64,000 bases of DNA from Flavobacterium hercynium (GTDB taxonomy: Bacteria > Bacteroidota > Bacteroidia > Flavobacteriales > Flavobacteriaceae), in NCBI RefSeq assembly GCF_002217285.1, contig NZ_MUGW01000015.1:1-64000 (forward strand), read 5' to 3'. Shown piece by piece: positions 19,522 to 27,484 of this stretch; the stretch's first letter is position 1, and each line of letters opens with the position of its first letter. Under the pieces are notes generated by a model. It was not told the DNA's origin. It saw nothing but the letters and a program-made list of their open reading frames with translations, and did no database searches. Made by a program: the position numbers and the translations under genes.

Positions 19522-19944
19522 TTAATTTGATGGGTATAATTGTTGTATTTCCTGAACCGAAATAGAAATCATTTCTTTGAGAATTTCAATGTCAATATCA
19601 GCTACTTTTTTGATATAAATACAGCCTTTTCCAGCCTTGTATTTTCCAAAACGAGAAAGTAAATTTTCTTTATTCTCAAATGTTGGATACAAGTAAAGCG
19701 AAATTGCTTCTTTTCTTGGCGAGAAGGCAACAAGTGGAGCATCACCTTCTCGTCCGCTCGCATATTTATAATGATAACTCCCAAAACCAATAATAGCGGT
19801 GCCCCACATTTTAGGTTCAAAAGTAGTTTGTGTTTTCATGATTTCGATAAGTTCAAAAGAATCTTTTCTCTTGGCCTCATTTTCGACAGTATTTACAAAA
19901 TGAGTAACACTGCTGTCTGTTTCGATTGTTTTATTTTTTGCCAT
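19522..19944 (-). CDS. DUF1801-domain protein
   Basis: 140 aa: THFVNTVENEAKRKDSFEL, MWGTAIIGFGSYHYKY and KYKAGKGCIYIKKVADID are the DUF1801 hallmarks. It is a different subgroup from the 122-aa protein at 14709-15077. Its ATG overlaps the stop codon of the serine hydrolase gene by one base (TAATG), a sign of translational coupling. Confidence 0.85.
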   Translation of the reverse strand: MAKNKTIETDSSVTHFVNTVENEAKRKDSFELIEIMKTQTTFEPKMWGTAIIGFGSYHYKYASGREGDAPLVAFSPRKEAISLYLYPTFENKENLLSRFGKYKAGKGCIYIKKVADIDIEILKEMISISVQEIQQLYPSN

Positions 19945-20987
19945 TACATTTTTTGCAGTAAAGTACTTTTTAATAAAATGTTTTTGATTTTAAATTCAGT
20001 AGCATAGAACAGATCAGGATTATCAGGCATTATATTTTCCATCACAATCAAGCTAACATCGCTTTCTGGAAAATATATGTTTACAGACGAAAATCCATCA
20101 CCTAAACCGGTGTGTCCTATATATTTCACGGCTTCTTTTTCGATGATGCGTATTCCATAACCATAACCTTCTTTTTCTTTACCAAAGAAATTATGCTGTG
20201 ACAAAATGGTATAGCGAAGCAGCAACTGATATGTTTCCGGTTTAATAATTTTTCCTTTGTGGAGATTATTATTCCATATTGCCAAGTCATCTACTGTAGA
20301 TAAAATACCAACTGCACCAAGGTTCTCAGGATTAATCATAGAATTAGTTACAGGTTTGTAGACATTGTTTTCAATAGAATAACCTGTTACTAAATTCGGA
20401 AATTGACCTTTAACATACACATTTGTGTTTTTCATTTTTAATTTCCTGAAAAGAGCGTTTGCCAGATCTGAATAGCTTTTCCCAGAAGTACCTTCTACAA
20501 TTTTACCTAATAAGCTAAAGTTTAGATTTCCGTATTTATAATCACTTCCAGGTTTAAAAAGCAATGGTTTGTCTAATGCAATGATTCCATGCGAATGATT
20601 CAGTAACTGATGAACTTTAACAGAATCTGCCCAAGGTTGAGTAAGCTGAGGCAGGTATTTTTTTATTGGTGCATTCACATCTATTTTACCTTGTTCCACT
20701 TCAAGTAAAACTAATACAGCAGTAATTAGCTTGCCATTTGACATAATCTCAAATTGACTGTCTTGCTGCAAAGGTTTTTTAGTTGTCAAATCAGTAACTC
20801 CATGTATCTTTTTGTACAAAGTCTTTCCATTCTTTGAAATAAGAATTGCTCCATTAAATTTTGGATTAGCTACTTTAATTAAACTGTCGATTTTTGCAGT
20901 ATAATCCTCTTTTTTTTGAGCAGTAGAATTGCAGCTTGAAAAAATAACAAATGCGAATAAGAAAGAAATTTTGAGGAAAGAATTCAT
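19944..20987 (-). CDS. class C beta-lactamase-fold serine hydrolase, lipoprotein
   Basis: 347 aa. A lipobox (IFSSC, Cys19) predicts a lipid-anchored envelope protein. The penicillin-binding fold motifs are present: S-x-x-K as SNGK (Ser83, Lys86), Y-x-N as YGN (152-154) and HTG (292-294) in place of KTG. Such proteins are usually peptidases or esterases, not true beta-lactamases. The gene opens an apparent operon with DUF1801, MBL-fold and GNAT genes. Confidence 0.88.
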   Translation of the reverse strand: MNSFLKISFLFAFVIFSSCNSTAQKKEDYTAKIDSLIKVANPKFNGAILISKNGKTLYKKIHGVTDLTTKKPLQQDSQFEIMSNGKLITAVLVLLEVEQGKIDVNAPIKKYLPQLTQPWADSVKVHQLLNHSHGIIALDKPLLFKPGSDYKYGNLNFSLLGKIVEGTSGKSYSDLANALFRKLKMKNTNVYVKGQFPNLVTGYSIENNVYKPVTNSMINPENLGAVGILSTVDDLAIWNNNLHKGKIIKPETYQLLLRYTILSQHNFFGKEKEGYGYGIRIIEKEAVKYIGHTGLGDGFSSVNIYFPESDVSLIVMENIMPDNPDLFYATEFKIKNILLKSTLLQKM

Positions 20988-21184
20988 GAAGTGCTTGGTT
21001 TTTTGCTGGTTTACGGTTAATTTTTTGAAGTTCCGTTTTATAGTTTAAAAAAGGAAACTAAGTTATGAAAATTAACGGTTTTAGGACTACAAAAAAGGGT
21101 TAAAGAATTGAAGATTTTTGCACTGTTAAAGCAACCAGTTTTTGAAAGGAAGTTACATGTTTTATAAGACGTAAAAAACGACTT

Positions 21185-21790
21185 TTATTCTAAGCGTTTA
21201 AACTCGTAAGCACTATTGTAACTAACACCTGCAGCTATAAATAGTAATAGTGCACCTTCATTGCATACCGCTTCATTTATTATAAGGTTGTTTTCTTTAG
21301 AAACTGCAATACGTCTTTTATTATTCTGACAGCCACCAAATAGATAAGGTATTCCGTTGCACTCCAAAAATTTATTGTCGAGATAAAACATTCCGTCCTT
21401 TTTGAGTTCGCCTTTAATTTGCTGTTTTTTAACACTCTTATTATTTTTAAATAATTCGAGATTCAGCGTATTGTTATTAGTTAGAATTAATTCTAGATGG
21501 TAGAAATGAAGACCGTTTAGTGTAGAATCCAGATCGGTAAATTTTACAATTTCATTGGTCATGTAATTGTATGAGTTGATGTATTTTTTTAAGCTCTCTA
21601 AATTAGAATGCTCCTTTTTTCTGTCAAACTTTTTTATGGGAAAGAAACTATACTTTCCGTTAATAGAAAGTACAGTTTCGGAATTCATTTTGTTATAATC
21701 GTTTTTAAACGTTTTATTTGAAAACGAGGCACAATTTAATAGAAAAATGGAAACCAGTAAAACCGCAAATATTCTCAATGTTGTAGCCAT
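21185..21790 (-). CDS. predicted lipoprotein of unknown function
   Basis: 201 aa. A signal peptide with lipobox FLLNC (Cys20) predicts lipid anchoring. The rest is Asn/Lys-rich with short beta-like stretches and ends in an apolar patch (GALLLFIAAGVSYNSAYEF). I do not recognise a family. It is the last of a row of minus-strand accessory genes, but a 27-bp inverted repeat pair separates it from the SUFU gene, so co-transcription is doubtful. Confidence 0.7.
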   Translation of the reverse strand: MATTLRIFAVLLVSIFLLNCASFSNKTFKNDYNKMNSETVLSINGKYSFFPIKKFDRKKEHSNLESLKKYINSYNYMTNEIVKFTDLDSTLNGLHFYHLELILTNNNTLNLELFKNNKSVKKQQIKGELKKDGMFYLDNKFLECNGIPYLFGGCQNNKRRIAVSKENNLIINEAVCNEGALLLFIAAGVSYNSAYEFKRLE

Positions 21791-21843
21791 ATTTGATTTT
21801 TTTATAAATAATTAATTTTTAATTCGTTGAGATTAATTTTATA

Positions 21844-21870
21844 CCTACAAGGTTTTGAAAACCTTGCAGG
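21844..21870. repeat. 27-bp palindromic repeat (CCTACAAGG type), left copy
   Basis: Begins CCTACAAGG and ends CCTTGCAGG around a TTTTGAAAA centre. It is the exact reverse complement of 21973-21999, so the two copies form a perfect inverted repeat around a 102-base spacer. Confidence 0.75.
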
Positions 21871-21972
21871 ACGAGCAGTGTAAATACCCCTTGAAATTAA
21901 TTATTTACTACTAGTTTCTATGTTCTTTTGTTTCGTAAATAAAAATAATACGTTATAATTTTGGAGCTATTT

Positions 21973-21999
21973 CCTGCAAGGTTTTCAAAACCTTGTAGG
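21973..21999. repeat. 27-bp palindromic repeat (CCTACAAGG type), right copy
   Basis: Exact reverse complement of 21844-21870. The A/T-rich spacer between them holds no gene. Confidence 0.75.
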
Positions 22000-22031
22000 T
22001 ATTATTGAGCTTTCTATTGTGCTTAAATGCT

Positions 22032-22682
22032 TTACTTTCTGGTAAGATCAGTAATAAGCAAAGGGTTATCTTTTTTTAATTTATTTACTAAATCTTCAGC
22101 TGTTTCCGGATTTTCTTTTAAAGCTTCAAATTCCGCGGTTGTTATTCCTACGACTTGCAGGAAAGTAACTTCTCCGTGTGGCGTTTGTATTTTTTCGATT
22201 TCAGGATCAGCAACAAATAGCAATGCTGTAATTTCGGTTTCGGTGTCAAGTCGTATTGGGCCGTTGGCAGGCATGTAATGGAGTTCCTCAAACCAATTTC
22301 CGCTGCTGAAAACATATTTTGCAATGTTTTGTAACAGAGGAATTACCCAGGTTGGTGTTTCTTTATCTTCTGAAAATGGTTTTAATCTAAAGGTAAGCTC
22401 AAAACCCCATTTGCTAAATTCGCCATCTACTTTTTCTTCGTCATAATACAGTTCCGAAAAGCCATACGTAACATAATGAAAATGATCTGTTTGTTTTTTA
22501 CTGTCGTAAATACTAATGCCATCTAGCGGATCAGGTCCGCCGAGCATGTAATGTATAGGAGGCGCAAAATGTTTAGGTTCCTGATTAGGATATAGACGGT
22601 CAAATTCTTTGTCGATGGATAACCAGCCAACAGCATCGTCTTCTGAAAATTCTTTCTTATATTCTTCTAATGTCATATACAA
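22032..22682 (-). CDS. suppressor-of-fused (SUFU) domain protein
   Basis: 216 aa. HYMLGGPDPLDGISIYDS followed by HFHYVTYGFSELY is the SUFU-domain signature, with ELTFRLKPF and PANGPIRLDTETEITALLF further on. Bacterial SUFU proteins have been proposed from comparative genomics as immunity proteins against polymorphic toxins. No toxin gene is adjacent, so this role is only possible here. There is no signal peptide, so it is cytoplasmic. Two Met codons at the start (MYMTLEEY) make the exact N-terminus uncertain by two residues. Confidence 0.85.
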   Translation of the reverse strand: MYMTLEEYKKEFSEDDAVGWLSIDKEFDRLYPNQEPKHFAPPIHYMLGGPDPLDGISIYDSKKQTDHFHYVTYGFSELYYDEEKVDGEFSKWGFELTFRLKPFSEDKETPTWVIPLLQNIAKYVFSSGNWFEELHYMPANGPIRLDTETEITALLFVADPEIEKIQTPHGEVTFLQVVGITTAEFEALKENPETAEDLVNKLKKDNPLLITDLTRK

Positions 22683-22741
22683 GTTTTTTTAGGATTAAAA
22701 ACTATGATACAAGATAGAGATTTCGTCGGAAAAATTAAATT

Positions 22742-23257
22742 TTATTTTGCTTCTAGTTTTTGCATTATTTGTGTTACCGAATCTTCCATACCTTTATAAT
22801 AGTTCCCTTTTTTAAATTCCGGAACGGTATAATTAGAAATAATTTCGGTGGTTTGACTATCGTCTAGTTTGTATTTGATAAATGACGAACCTAAAACCTG
22901 AATCTGTCTCATTTGTTTGCTTACAACAATTAAAACGGAAGGTTCGGTTTTTAAATCAGTAGTCAGGTATTTGTCTAAAGCCTGAGAATATTCAGAAAAA
23001 TTCCCATACGAACCAGCTGAAGAAGTGGTTACGATGATAATTTTGTATAATGCCTTTTTTTCGAATGATTTTAAAGTTGTATTTAAAGTAGTGATTTGAG
23101 TTGGAGTAAGTATTTTCTCAAAGTCATTTACATAATCGTATGCTTTTGCAAAATCTTTGTTTATTTCTGATTTAGCTGCAACGTCTTTTTTTGTTTGAGA
23201 ATGAACGCAATTAATTGATAACAAAGTAATTGTAATAATAAAGAAGATCTTTTTCAT
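22742..23257 (-). CDS. TPM-domain protein, exported
   Basis: 171 aa. An N-terminal signal (MKKIFFIITITLLSINC) ends either at a lipobox-like Cys17 or at VHSQ. YVNDFEKILTPTQITTLN and LKTEPSVLIVVSKQMRQIQV match the TPM (YgcG) fold found in envelope proteins of bacteria and in plant thylakoid PSII-repair factors. It lacks the usual C-terminal membrane helix and Gly-rich tail of YgcG. Role in this cluster unknown. Confidence 0.82.
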   Translation of the reverse strand: MKKIFFIITITLLSINCVHSQTKKDVAAKSEINKDFAKAYDYVNDFEKILTPTQITTLNTTLKSFEKKALYKIIIVTTSSAGSYGNFSEYSQALDKYLTTDLKTEPSVLIVVSKQMRQIQVLGSSFIKYKLDDSQTTEIISNYTVPEFKKGNYYKGMEDSVTQIMQKLEAK

Positions 23258-23412
23258 TGTATACTCAGGATAAGATTTGGTACGGCGAAAATACCGTTTT
23301 ATTATTATAAATTGCAGTGTTTTGGGATACTAAAAAGTTAATCTTTTGCAATTTTTAAATGCTATAACAAAAGTCATATTTGTTGTTAAGTTTGTTTAAG
23401 GAAAAAAGAAAA

Positions 23413-23443
23413 AAAATCCGACTTGTTTTCACAAATCGGATTT
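23413..23443 (-). terminator. intrinsic terminator after the DUF2314-ankyrin gene
   Basis: Stem AAATCCGA/TCGGATTT, followed on the minus strand by a long T run. A near twin closes lpd at 27411-27447. Confidence 0.8.
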
Positions 23444-23451
23444 AAATACTG

Positions 23452-24198
23452 TTATAAAAGTGGAAGCAGGTGTTCCCATTTTAAGCTTTCAGCAAAATCT
23501 CTAGCTGTTTTATTATCATGTGTTTTTGCATTCTTGTCTGCTCCTAAATCTAATAATACCTTTACAATGGTACTATTTCCTGCAATGGCTTCGCGATGCA
23601 AAAAAGTATATCCAAATTCATCTTCACCGTTTAGTTCATTTGGATTTTCTTTTATAAAATTAGCCAAACTGTCTTTCATATTAATGCTCATTGGATGTTC
23701 CGTAAGGTTTTCAGGTTTTTCTTTCTGTTCGTAAGCAACCAGAATATCATTGTAATCTCCAAAATCCATTCCCCAGGCATCATCGTGCTCTTGTCTTTCG
23801 GTTTCGCTCATTTCAGATCGCATTGCCTGAATTGTAAAGCCTCCGTATGTTTTATCCTGAGTTGCAAATAACCAATCGCTGATTTGGTTTATCGGAATTT
23901 CAACGTAGTCTCCGTTACTTACATTGGTTAAATCATTTGGATCGTTGACCAAAATTCCTTTGATTTTTTCGCCATCAAAGTTGATCTCGTTTATCCACAT
24001 GTGTTCTACAATTGTTTCATCGTCTATTTCTTGTGTAAAGGCTAGTTTTACACAGGCAACATCAAGAGCAGGAATGATGCGTCTGTATTCCCAGGATAGT
24101 TCTCTCCAGAAATATTTGAATGTTTCTTGTGCTCTCTCGAAGGCGTTTATCATATTTTGACTTTCTCCGTCTGCAAAGAATATCGGTGTGTTTTCCAT
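23452..24198 (-). CDS. DUF2314 plus ankyrin-repeat protein
   Basis: 248 aa. Residues ~40-115 match DUF2314 (VKLAFTQ.., EHMWINEINFDGEKIKGIL, VEIPINQISDWLF). The C-terminal ~60 residues form one to two ankyrin repeats (GYTFLHREAIAGNSTIVKVL, DNKTARDFA). DUF2314 is another domain seen among predicted immunity proteins. There is no signal peptide. It has its own terminator, and a second terminator separates it from the gene upstream, so it is probably a single-gene unit. Confidence 0.85.
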   Translation of the reverse strand: MENTPIFFADGESQNMINAFERAQETFKYFWRELSWEYRRIIPALDVACVKLAFTQEIDDETIVEHMWINEINFDGEKIKGILVNDPNDLTNVSNGDYVEIPINQISDWLFATQDKTYGGFTIQAMRSEMSETERQEHDDAWGMDFGDYNDILVAYEQKEKPENLTEHPMSINMKDSLANFIKENPNELNGEDEFGYTFLHREAIAGNSTIVKVLLDLGADKNAKTHDNKTARDFAESLKWEHLLPLL

Positions 24199-24256
24199 TA
24201 GGTATTAATTTAAAAGTATAATTTTTTTAAAGCGTTTTGAGTAATTTTAAACGAAT

Positions 24257-24291
24257 AAAAAACCGATTTGTTTTTTGCAAATCGGTCTTTT
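24257..24291 (-). terminator. intrinsic terminator after the acidic-protein gene
   Basis: GACCGATTTGC/CAAATCGGT stem with a T run on the minus strand. It ends the three-gene unit 26479-24313. Confidence 0.78.
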
Positions 24292-24312
24292 TATACTCAA
24301 AACAAAGTGAGA

Positions 24313-25263
24313 TTAGAAATTTACATCGTCTGCAATATTTCCACCTTGTTCTGCTGCAAATTTAGCAGCATATTCTTTTTGTTTTCCTTGTTGATAATCA
24401 TGAAAGTGGTGAATGTCGTCTGAACTCCAGTTTTGATTTTGCTCTGTCATCCATTGCATTGCTGCAGATTGAAAATCGGCAAGGTTAATTCCGAAGTTTT
24501 CCAGAATCCATTGTGCACCATCGATTCCGTATTCGTAAGCTGCTTGTCTCGCTCCTGCAAGTTCTTCGTAGAAATAACGGTCTGTTCTGATTTTTTCAAG
24601 ATTTGCCGCTCCTTCTTCTGAAATTTCAGCGTTTACATTTTCTAATTGAGGAAGCGTTACATTTTCAGCGAAATATTGTCCAAACAAAGTAGTCACTGTA
24701 AACGAAGTATCTTGTGCCATACGTTGTGGCCAGATGGTATTTAATTCTTCCCACACTGCAGGTTCGATACCCATTGCTTTACAAACTTCAAGGTAATCTA
24801 CTCCGGCACTGATTTTAATAGTCATTGCAGTATAAGCTCTTAAATCGATACCATGTACCGGCTCAAGAAACGGATTACCATCAGCAACTTTTACAAATCC
24901 TGAAGTTTGAACTCCAGTATATTTTAATGAATTAGCGTGCTCAAATCGAATCATTTGATCGGAGTCGCAGTTGTTCCATTCTGTATAAACTTCTCTTCTG
25001 TAATTAAAGTAAATGTTTTGAATGTCTTTCTCATCAAGATCTTCACCGCTTTCGCGTTCGTCTGCGATCCAGGCTTCAGCTCTTTCAGCAACTTCGTCAT
25101 CAAAATCTTCGACGTCGTAATGTGTTCCGTGCAACGTTTCAGGATCGTATTCTACTTCCTGATATTCATTGTCGTAATTATCATTTGAAGCTTCTGCTTG
25201 TTCGTAATTTTGATTTTCTTGTTTGTCGTCTCCATTTTGAGATCCAAAGAGTTTTTTAAACAT
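24313..25263 (-). CDS. acidic protein of unknown function (third gene of zinc-ribbon operon)
   Basis: 316 aa. It begins with a short amphipathic tag (MFKKLFGSQNGDDKQE), then a very acidic low-complexity stretch (about 15-75), then an all-alpha-looking region with many Trp and Tyr. No signal peptide or membrane helix. I do not recognise a named family with confidence. The start tag resembles that of the gene before it (MFGLFKKQKEEE), which suggests both bind the same surface, perhaps the inner membrane. It is 29 bases after that gene. Confidence 0.75.
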   Translation of the reverse strand: MFKKLFGSQNGDDKQENQNYEQAEASNDNYDNEYQEVEYDPETLHGTHYDVEDFDDEVAERAEAWIADERESGEDLDEKDIQNIYFNYRREVYTEWNNCDSDQMIRFEHANSLKYTGVQTSGFVKVADGNPFLEPVHGIDLRAYTAMTIKISAGVDYLEVCKAMGIEPAVWEELNTIWPQRMAQDTSFTVTTLFGQYFAENVTLPQLENVNAEISEEGAANLEKIRTDRYFYEELAGARQAAYEYGIDGAQWILENFGINLADFQSAAMQWMTEQNQNWSSDDIHHFHDYQQGKQKEYAAKFAAEQGGNIADDVNF

Positions 25264-25292
25264 TGTTCTGTCTTTTGGGATTAATAAAAATT

Positions 25293-26225
25293 TTATTGTG
25301 TAATTTGATTTTGATACATTTTTTCGTTGTGCTCTTTTAAATCGGGTGTGATCTTATTCCATTCGTCATACATAGCTCTCAAATAGATCTGACGTAATTT
25401 TGGAGCATTTTTAACAGCAAATTTTCTTTGTTCGTCAAGATCATCCATTTTGGATTGGATTTCGCTGAGCACTTTTTTGTCTGATTGGTGAATTTTACTG
25501 AGACTTAATTCATGACGTTGCAGGTATAAAGCGTGTTCTTTGCCACTTTCGGTTTCGAATTCCTGATACAAATGTGCCGTTCTTTGTTCGGCTAAATCTC
25601 GAGCAATATTTTGCAGATTTCTACTTAATGTACTTGGTGCAAATGTGTTTTGTGTTTGACAATACTGACAGGTAATATAGGTCTCGATCAAAAAGATTTT
25701 TTCGATTAGAATGCCGGCACCACATTGTGTACAATGAAATTTATCTTTAATGGTTTCGTATTCGTCCAGTATTTTTTGATATTCGATTTCGAGATCACGT
25801 TGCTTTGTTGTCTCAATTTGATTTCTCCAATAATCATATTTGTCTTCAAAATCGTTATGGCGATCAGAACAGCGGTTTCTAAAATCAGAAACGACATTGT
25901 GGTGTTTGCTTAAAACAGAAATCTGGGAATTGTAATCGTAGTAAACGTTTAGTATTTTTTCTTCGTAAGTATCTCTGGCTTTTTCTCGGATATTAGACAA
26001 TTGACCATTTACGCCTGAATACACCTTGTGAAAAGTTCTTTTGTAAAGATCATCATCTGTTTGCAAAATTTCTTTTAATTCTGGAATAGCTGCATTGGCA
26101 AACTCTTCCATTTTTGCTTCTAATTTTTCTAAAAAAGTAAACCATCGTTCTTGCGATTCCTGAAGTTCAGTATACCATTCAGGATTGGTTTCTTCTTCTT
26201 TTTGTTTTTTAAATAATCCGAACAC
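25293..26225 (-). CDS. coiled-coil protein with central zinc ribbon (second gene of zinc-ribbon operon)
   Basis: 310 aa. Long helical, charged segments (about 20-160 and 205-290) flank a four-cysteine zinc ribbon: C165-x2-C168 and C186-x2-C189. The N-terminus MFGLFKKQKEEE is an amphipathic tag. No enzyme motif seen. Twelve bases separate it from the upstream 80-aa zinc-ribbon gene. Such proteins often act as scaffolds; that is inference. Confidence 0.75.
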   Translation of the reverse strand: MFGLFKKQKEEETNPEWYTELQESQERWFTFLEKLEAKMEEFANAAIPELKEILQTDDDLYKRTFHKVYSGVNGQLSNIREKARDTYEEKILNVYYDYNSQISVLSKHHNVVSDFRNRCSDRHNDFEDKYDYWRNQIETTKQRDLEIEYQKILDEYETIKDKFHCTQCGAGILIEKIFLIETYITCQYCQTQNTFAPSTLSRNLQNIARDLAEQRTAHLYQEFETESGKEHALYLQRHELSLSKIHQSDKKVLSEIQSKMDDLDEQRKFAVKNAPKLRQIYLRAMYDEWNKITPDLKEHNEKMYQNQITQ

Positions 26226-26236
26226 TATTTTTATAT

Positions 26237-26479
26237 TTAAATTGAATTATCTTCTTTTTTAATGTAAACACCATCAGTAAGTTTGACAGTTAAAAACTCA
26301 AATCCGCAATAGGCGCAATTGGTTATGCCATCTTTTTTAGCTCTTCCGGCACCACAATTTGGACAATCTCTTGTATTGAGTTGTGCTTCGTTTGTTTCGA
26401 ACTCACCACCGTAATTGGTTTGATTTTGGGCTCTTTGTTTTAGCTTGTCTAAAAACGAATTGACTTTTTTTTCTTCCAT
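26237..26479 (-). CDS. small zinc-ribbon protein (first gene of zinc-ribbon operon)
   Basis: 80 aa with one rubredoxin-like zinc ribbon: C39-x2-C42 (CPNCGAG) and C55-x2-C58 (CAYCGFEF). The N-terminal part is helical and charged (NSFLDKLKQRAQNQ). It shares the CxxCGAG motif with the 310-aa protein coded 12 bases downstream. No signal peptide. Confidence 0.75.
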   Translation of the reverse strand: MEEKKVNSFLDKLKQRAQNQTNYGGEFETNEAQLNTRDCPNCGAGRAKKDGITNCAYCGFEFLTVKLTDGVYIKKEDNSI

Positions 26480-26728
26480 TACAATTGGCTTAATAATTCG
26501 ATTTTATTATTTATAAAGAATAAAAATAAGAATTTTAAAATGATGAGAATATTTTTTCATGTCAAGTTTTTAACAAATTTTTATTTGGTAGCATCTTCTG
26601 CATAAATGGATTGGACTACTTTGTAATTGGTTATTGTTTAAACGAAGTCTTTTTTATTAACAATGGATTCCTTGTTAAGTGTTTTGTTTATGGTTGTCAC
26701 TTTGCATTTATTCATACGCTGATGATAC

Positions 26729-26767
26729 AGATTCGCTTTGCGAAAACGCGGATTTCTACGGATTTTT
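26729..26767. repeat. dispersed repeat, TTCGC-TTTGCGAA type, copy 2
   Basis: Second copy of the element at 21-58, with the same order: TTCGC/GCGAA hairpin, then CGGATTT..CGGATTTTT. Confidence 0.5.
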
Positions 26768-26846
26768 ATGTTTGTTTTGATTTCCTATAATGTTTCCAAA
26801 ACCTTGTAGGTATAAATAAGACGTCGGTTTGAATATCTAGGAAGAA

Positions 26847-26872
26847 CTACAAGGTTTTGGAAACCTTGCAGG
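26847..26872. repeat. palindromic repeat (CCTACAAGG type)
   Basis: CTACAAGG..CCTTGCAGG around GTTTTGGAAA. A partial inverted partner is at 26791-26811 and a decayed copy at 27259-27285. Confidence 0.6.
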
Positions 26873-27003
26873 ATTGAGAATCGAAGTATGCGAAAGATTG
26901 GATTTTTTTGGATTTTTTACTGGACCACAGGGAAGATTCTTGTGCTAGCAAAGGGATAATTTATGTGAAATATTTTTCAATATTTCGCTATCAGGTATTT
27001 TAT

Positions 27004-27228
27004 TCAAAGTTCCGTAGGAACGATATATTTTGTAGCAACGGATTTTAATCCGTTGATTATATAACGACCGTAGCTAAAGTTCCATAGGAACGATCCATTT
27101 TGACCAGCTTTGTTTGAGAATATGCATAAAATATCGGCCGATCCTATGGATCTTTTTTTCTATTCTGTACGATAAAACCGGATTAAAATCCGGCTCTACA
27201 ATATCAGCCGAGCCTATGGCTCTTTACA
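27004..27228. repeat. ~225-bp composite repeat, copy 1
   Basis: A string of small palindromes: GTTCCGTAGGAAC, AACGGATTTTAATCCGTT, GTTCCATAGGAAC, GATCCTATGGATC, CCGGATTAAAATCCGG and GAGCCTATGGCTC. The same string, with few differences, appears reverse-complemented at 57940-58163. It codes for nothing evident. Confidence 0.85.
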
Positions 27229-27311
27229 TACAAAACGTAATAAAAACAAGTCAAAACACCTACAAGGTTTTGGAAATATTGCAGGAGAAATTACTTTAAC
27301 TGGTTTTGCGT

Positions 27312-27400
27312 GAAGGATGGGAGCGGCATCCTTTTGTGGCGGGGTTCGCCATAAAAGATACAGCGGACAGCCTGACCCGGAGGGACACGCCATAGCAACT
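27312..27400 (+). ncRNA. structured RNA-like element (possibly Rfam Flavo-1), copy 1
   Basis: GGATGGGAGCGGCATCCTTTTG, with the paired loop TGGCG/CGCCA, then AAAAGATACAGCGGACAGC and CCCGGAGGGACACGCC. The second copy at 59248-59330 keeps the AGCGGCATCCTTTTG and AAAAGATACAGCGGACAGC boxes while the stem between them changes on both sides, as a conserved RNA structure would. From memory the boxes resemble the Flavo-1 RNA motif of unknown function; a covariance-model search would settle it. Confidence 0.5.
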
Positions 27401-27410
27401 GGAATGAATA

Positions 27411-27447
27411 AAAAAATCCGATCTGCTTTCACAAATCGGATTTTTTA
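27411..27447 (-). terminator. intrinsic terminator after lpd
   Basis: AAAAAATCCGAT..CACAAATCGGATTTTTT: a strong stem with T runs on both strands, 40 bases past the lpd stop. Confidence 0.85.
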
Positions 27448-27484
27448 AATTGAAAATTATATATAACCGTAAAACGGTCTATTT

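Larger units (their letters stand above)
26480..27484. other. 1-kb gene-free region filled with dispersed repeats
   Basis: No convincing coding sequence. It holds a TTCGC hairpin repeat (26729-26767), CCTACAAGG palindromes (26791-26811, 26847-26872, 27259-27285), a ~225-bp composite repeat (27004-27228), an RNA-like element (27312-27400) and the lpd terminator (27411-27447). The remaining ~250 bases at the left are AT-rich and featureless. Confidence 0.7.

Noticed and set aside
19944..20987. Antibiotic-resistance beta-lactamase
   Set aside because: Motifs are SNGK, YGN and HTG in a lipoprotein of the general serine hydrolase family; nothing points to resistance.
27214..27432. 72-aa minus-strand reading frame in the repeat patch
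   Set aside because: It runs across the composite repeat, the RNA-like element and the lpd terminator, and has no protein signature.
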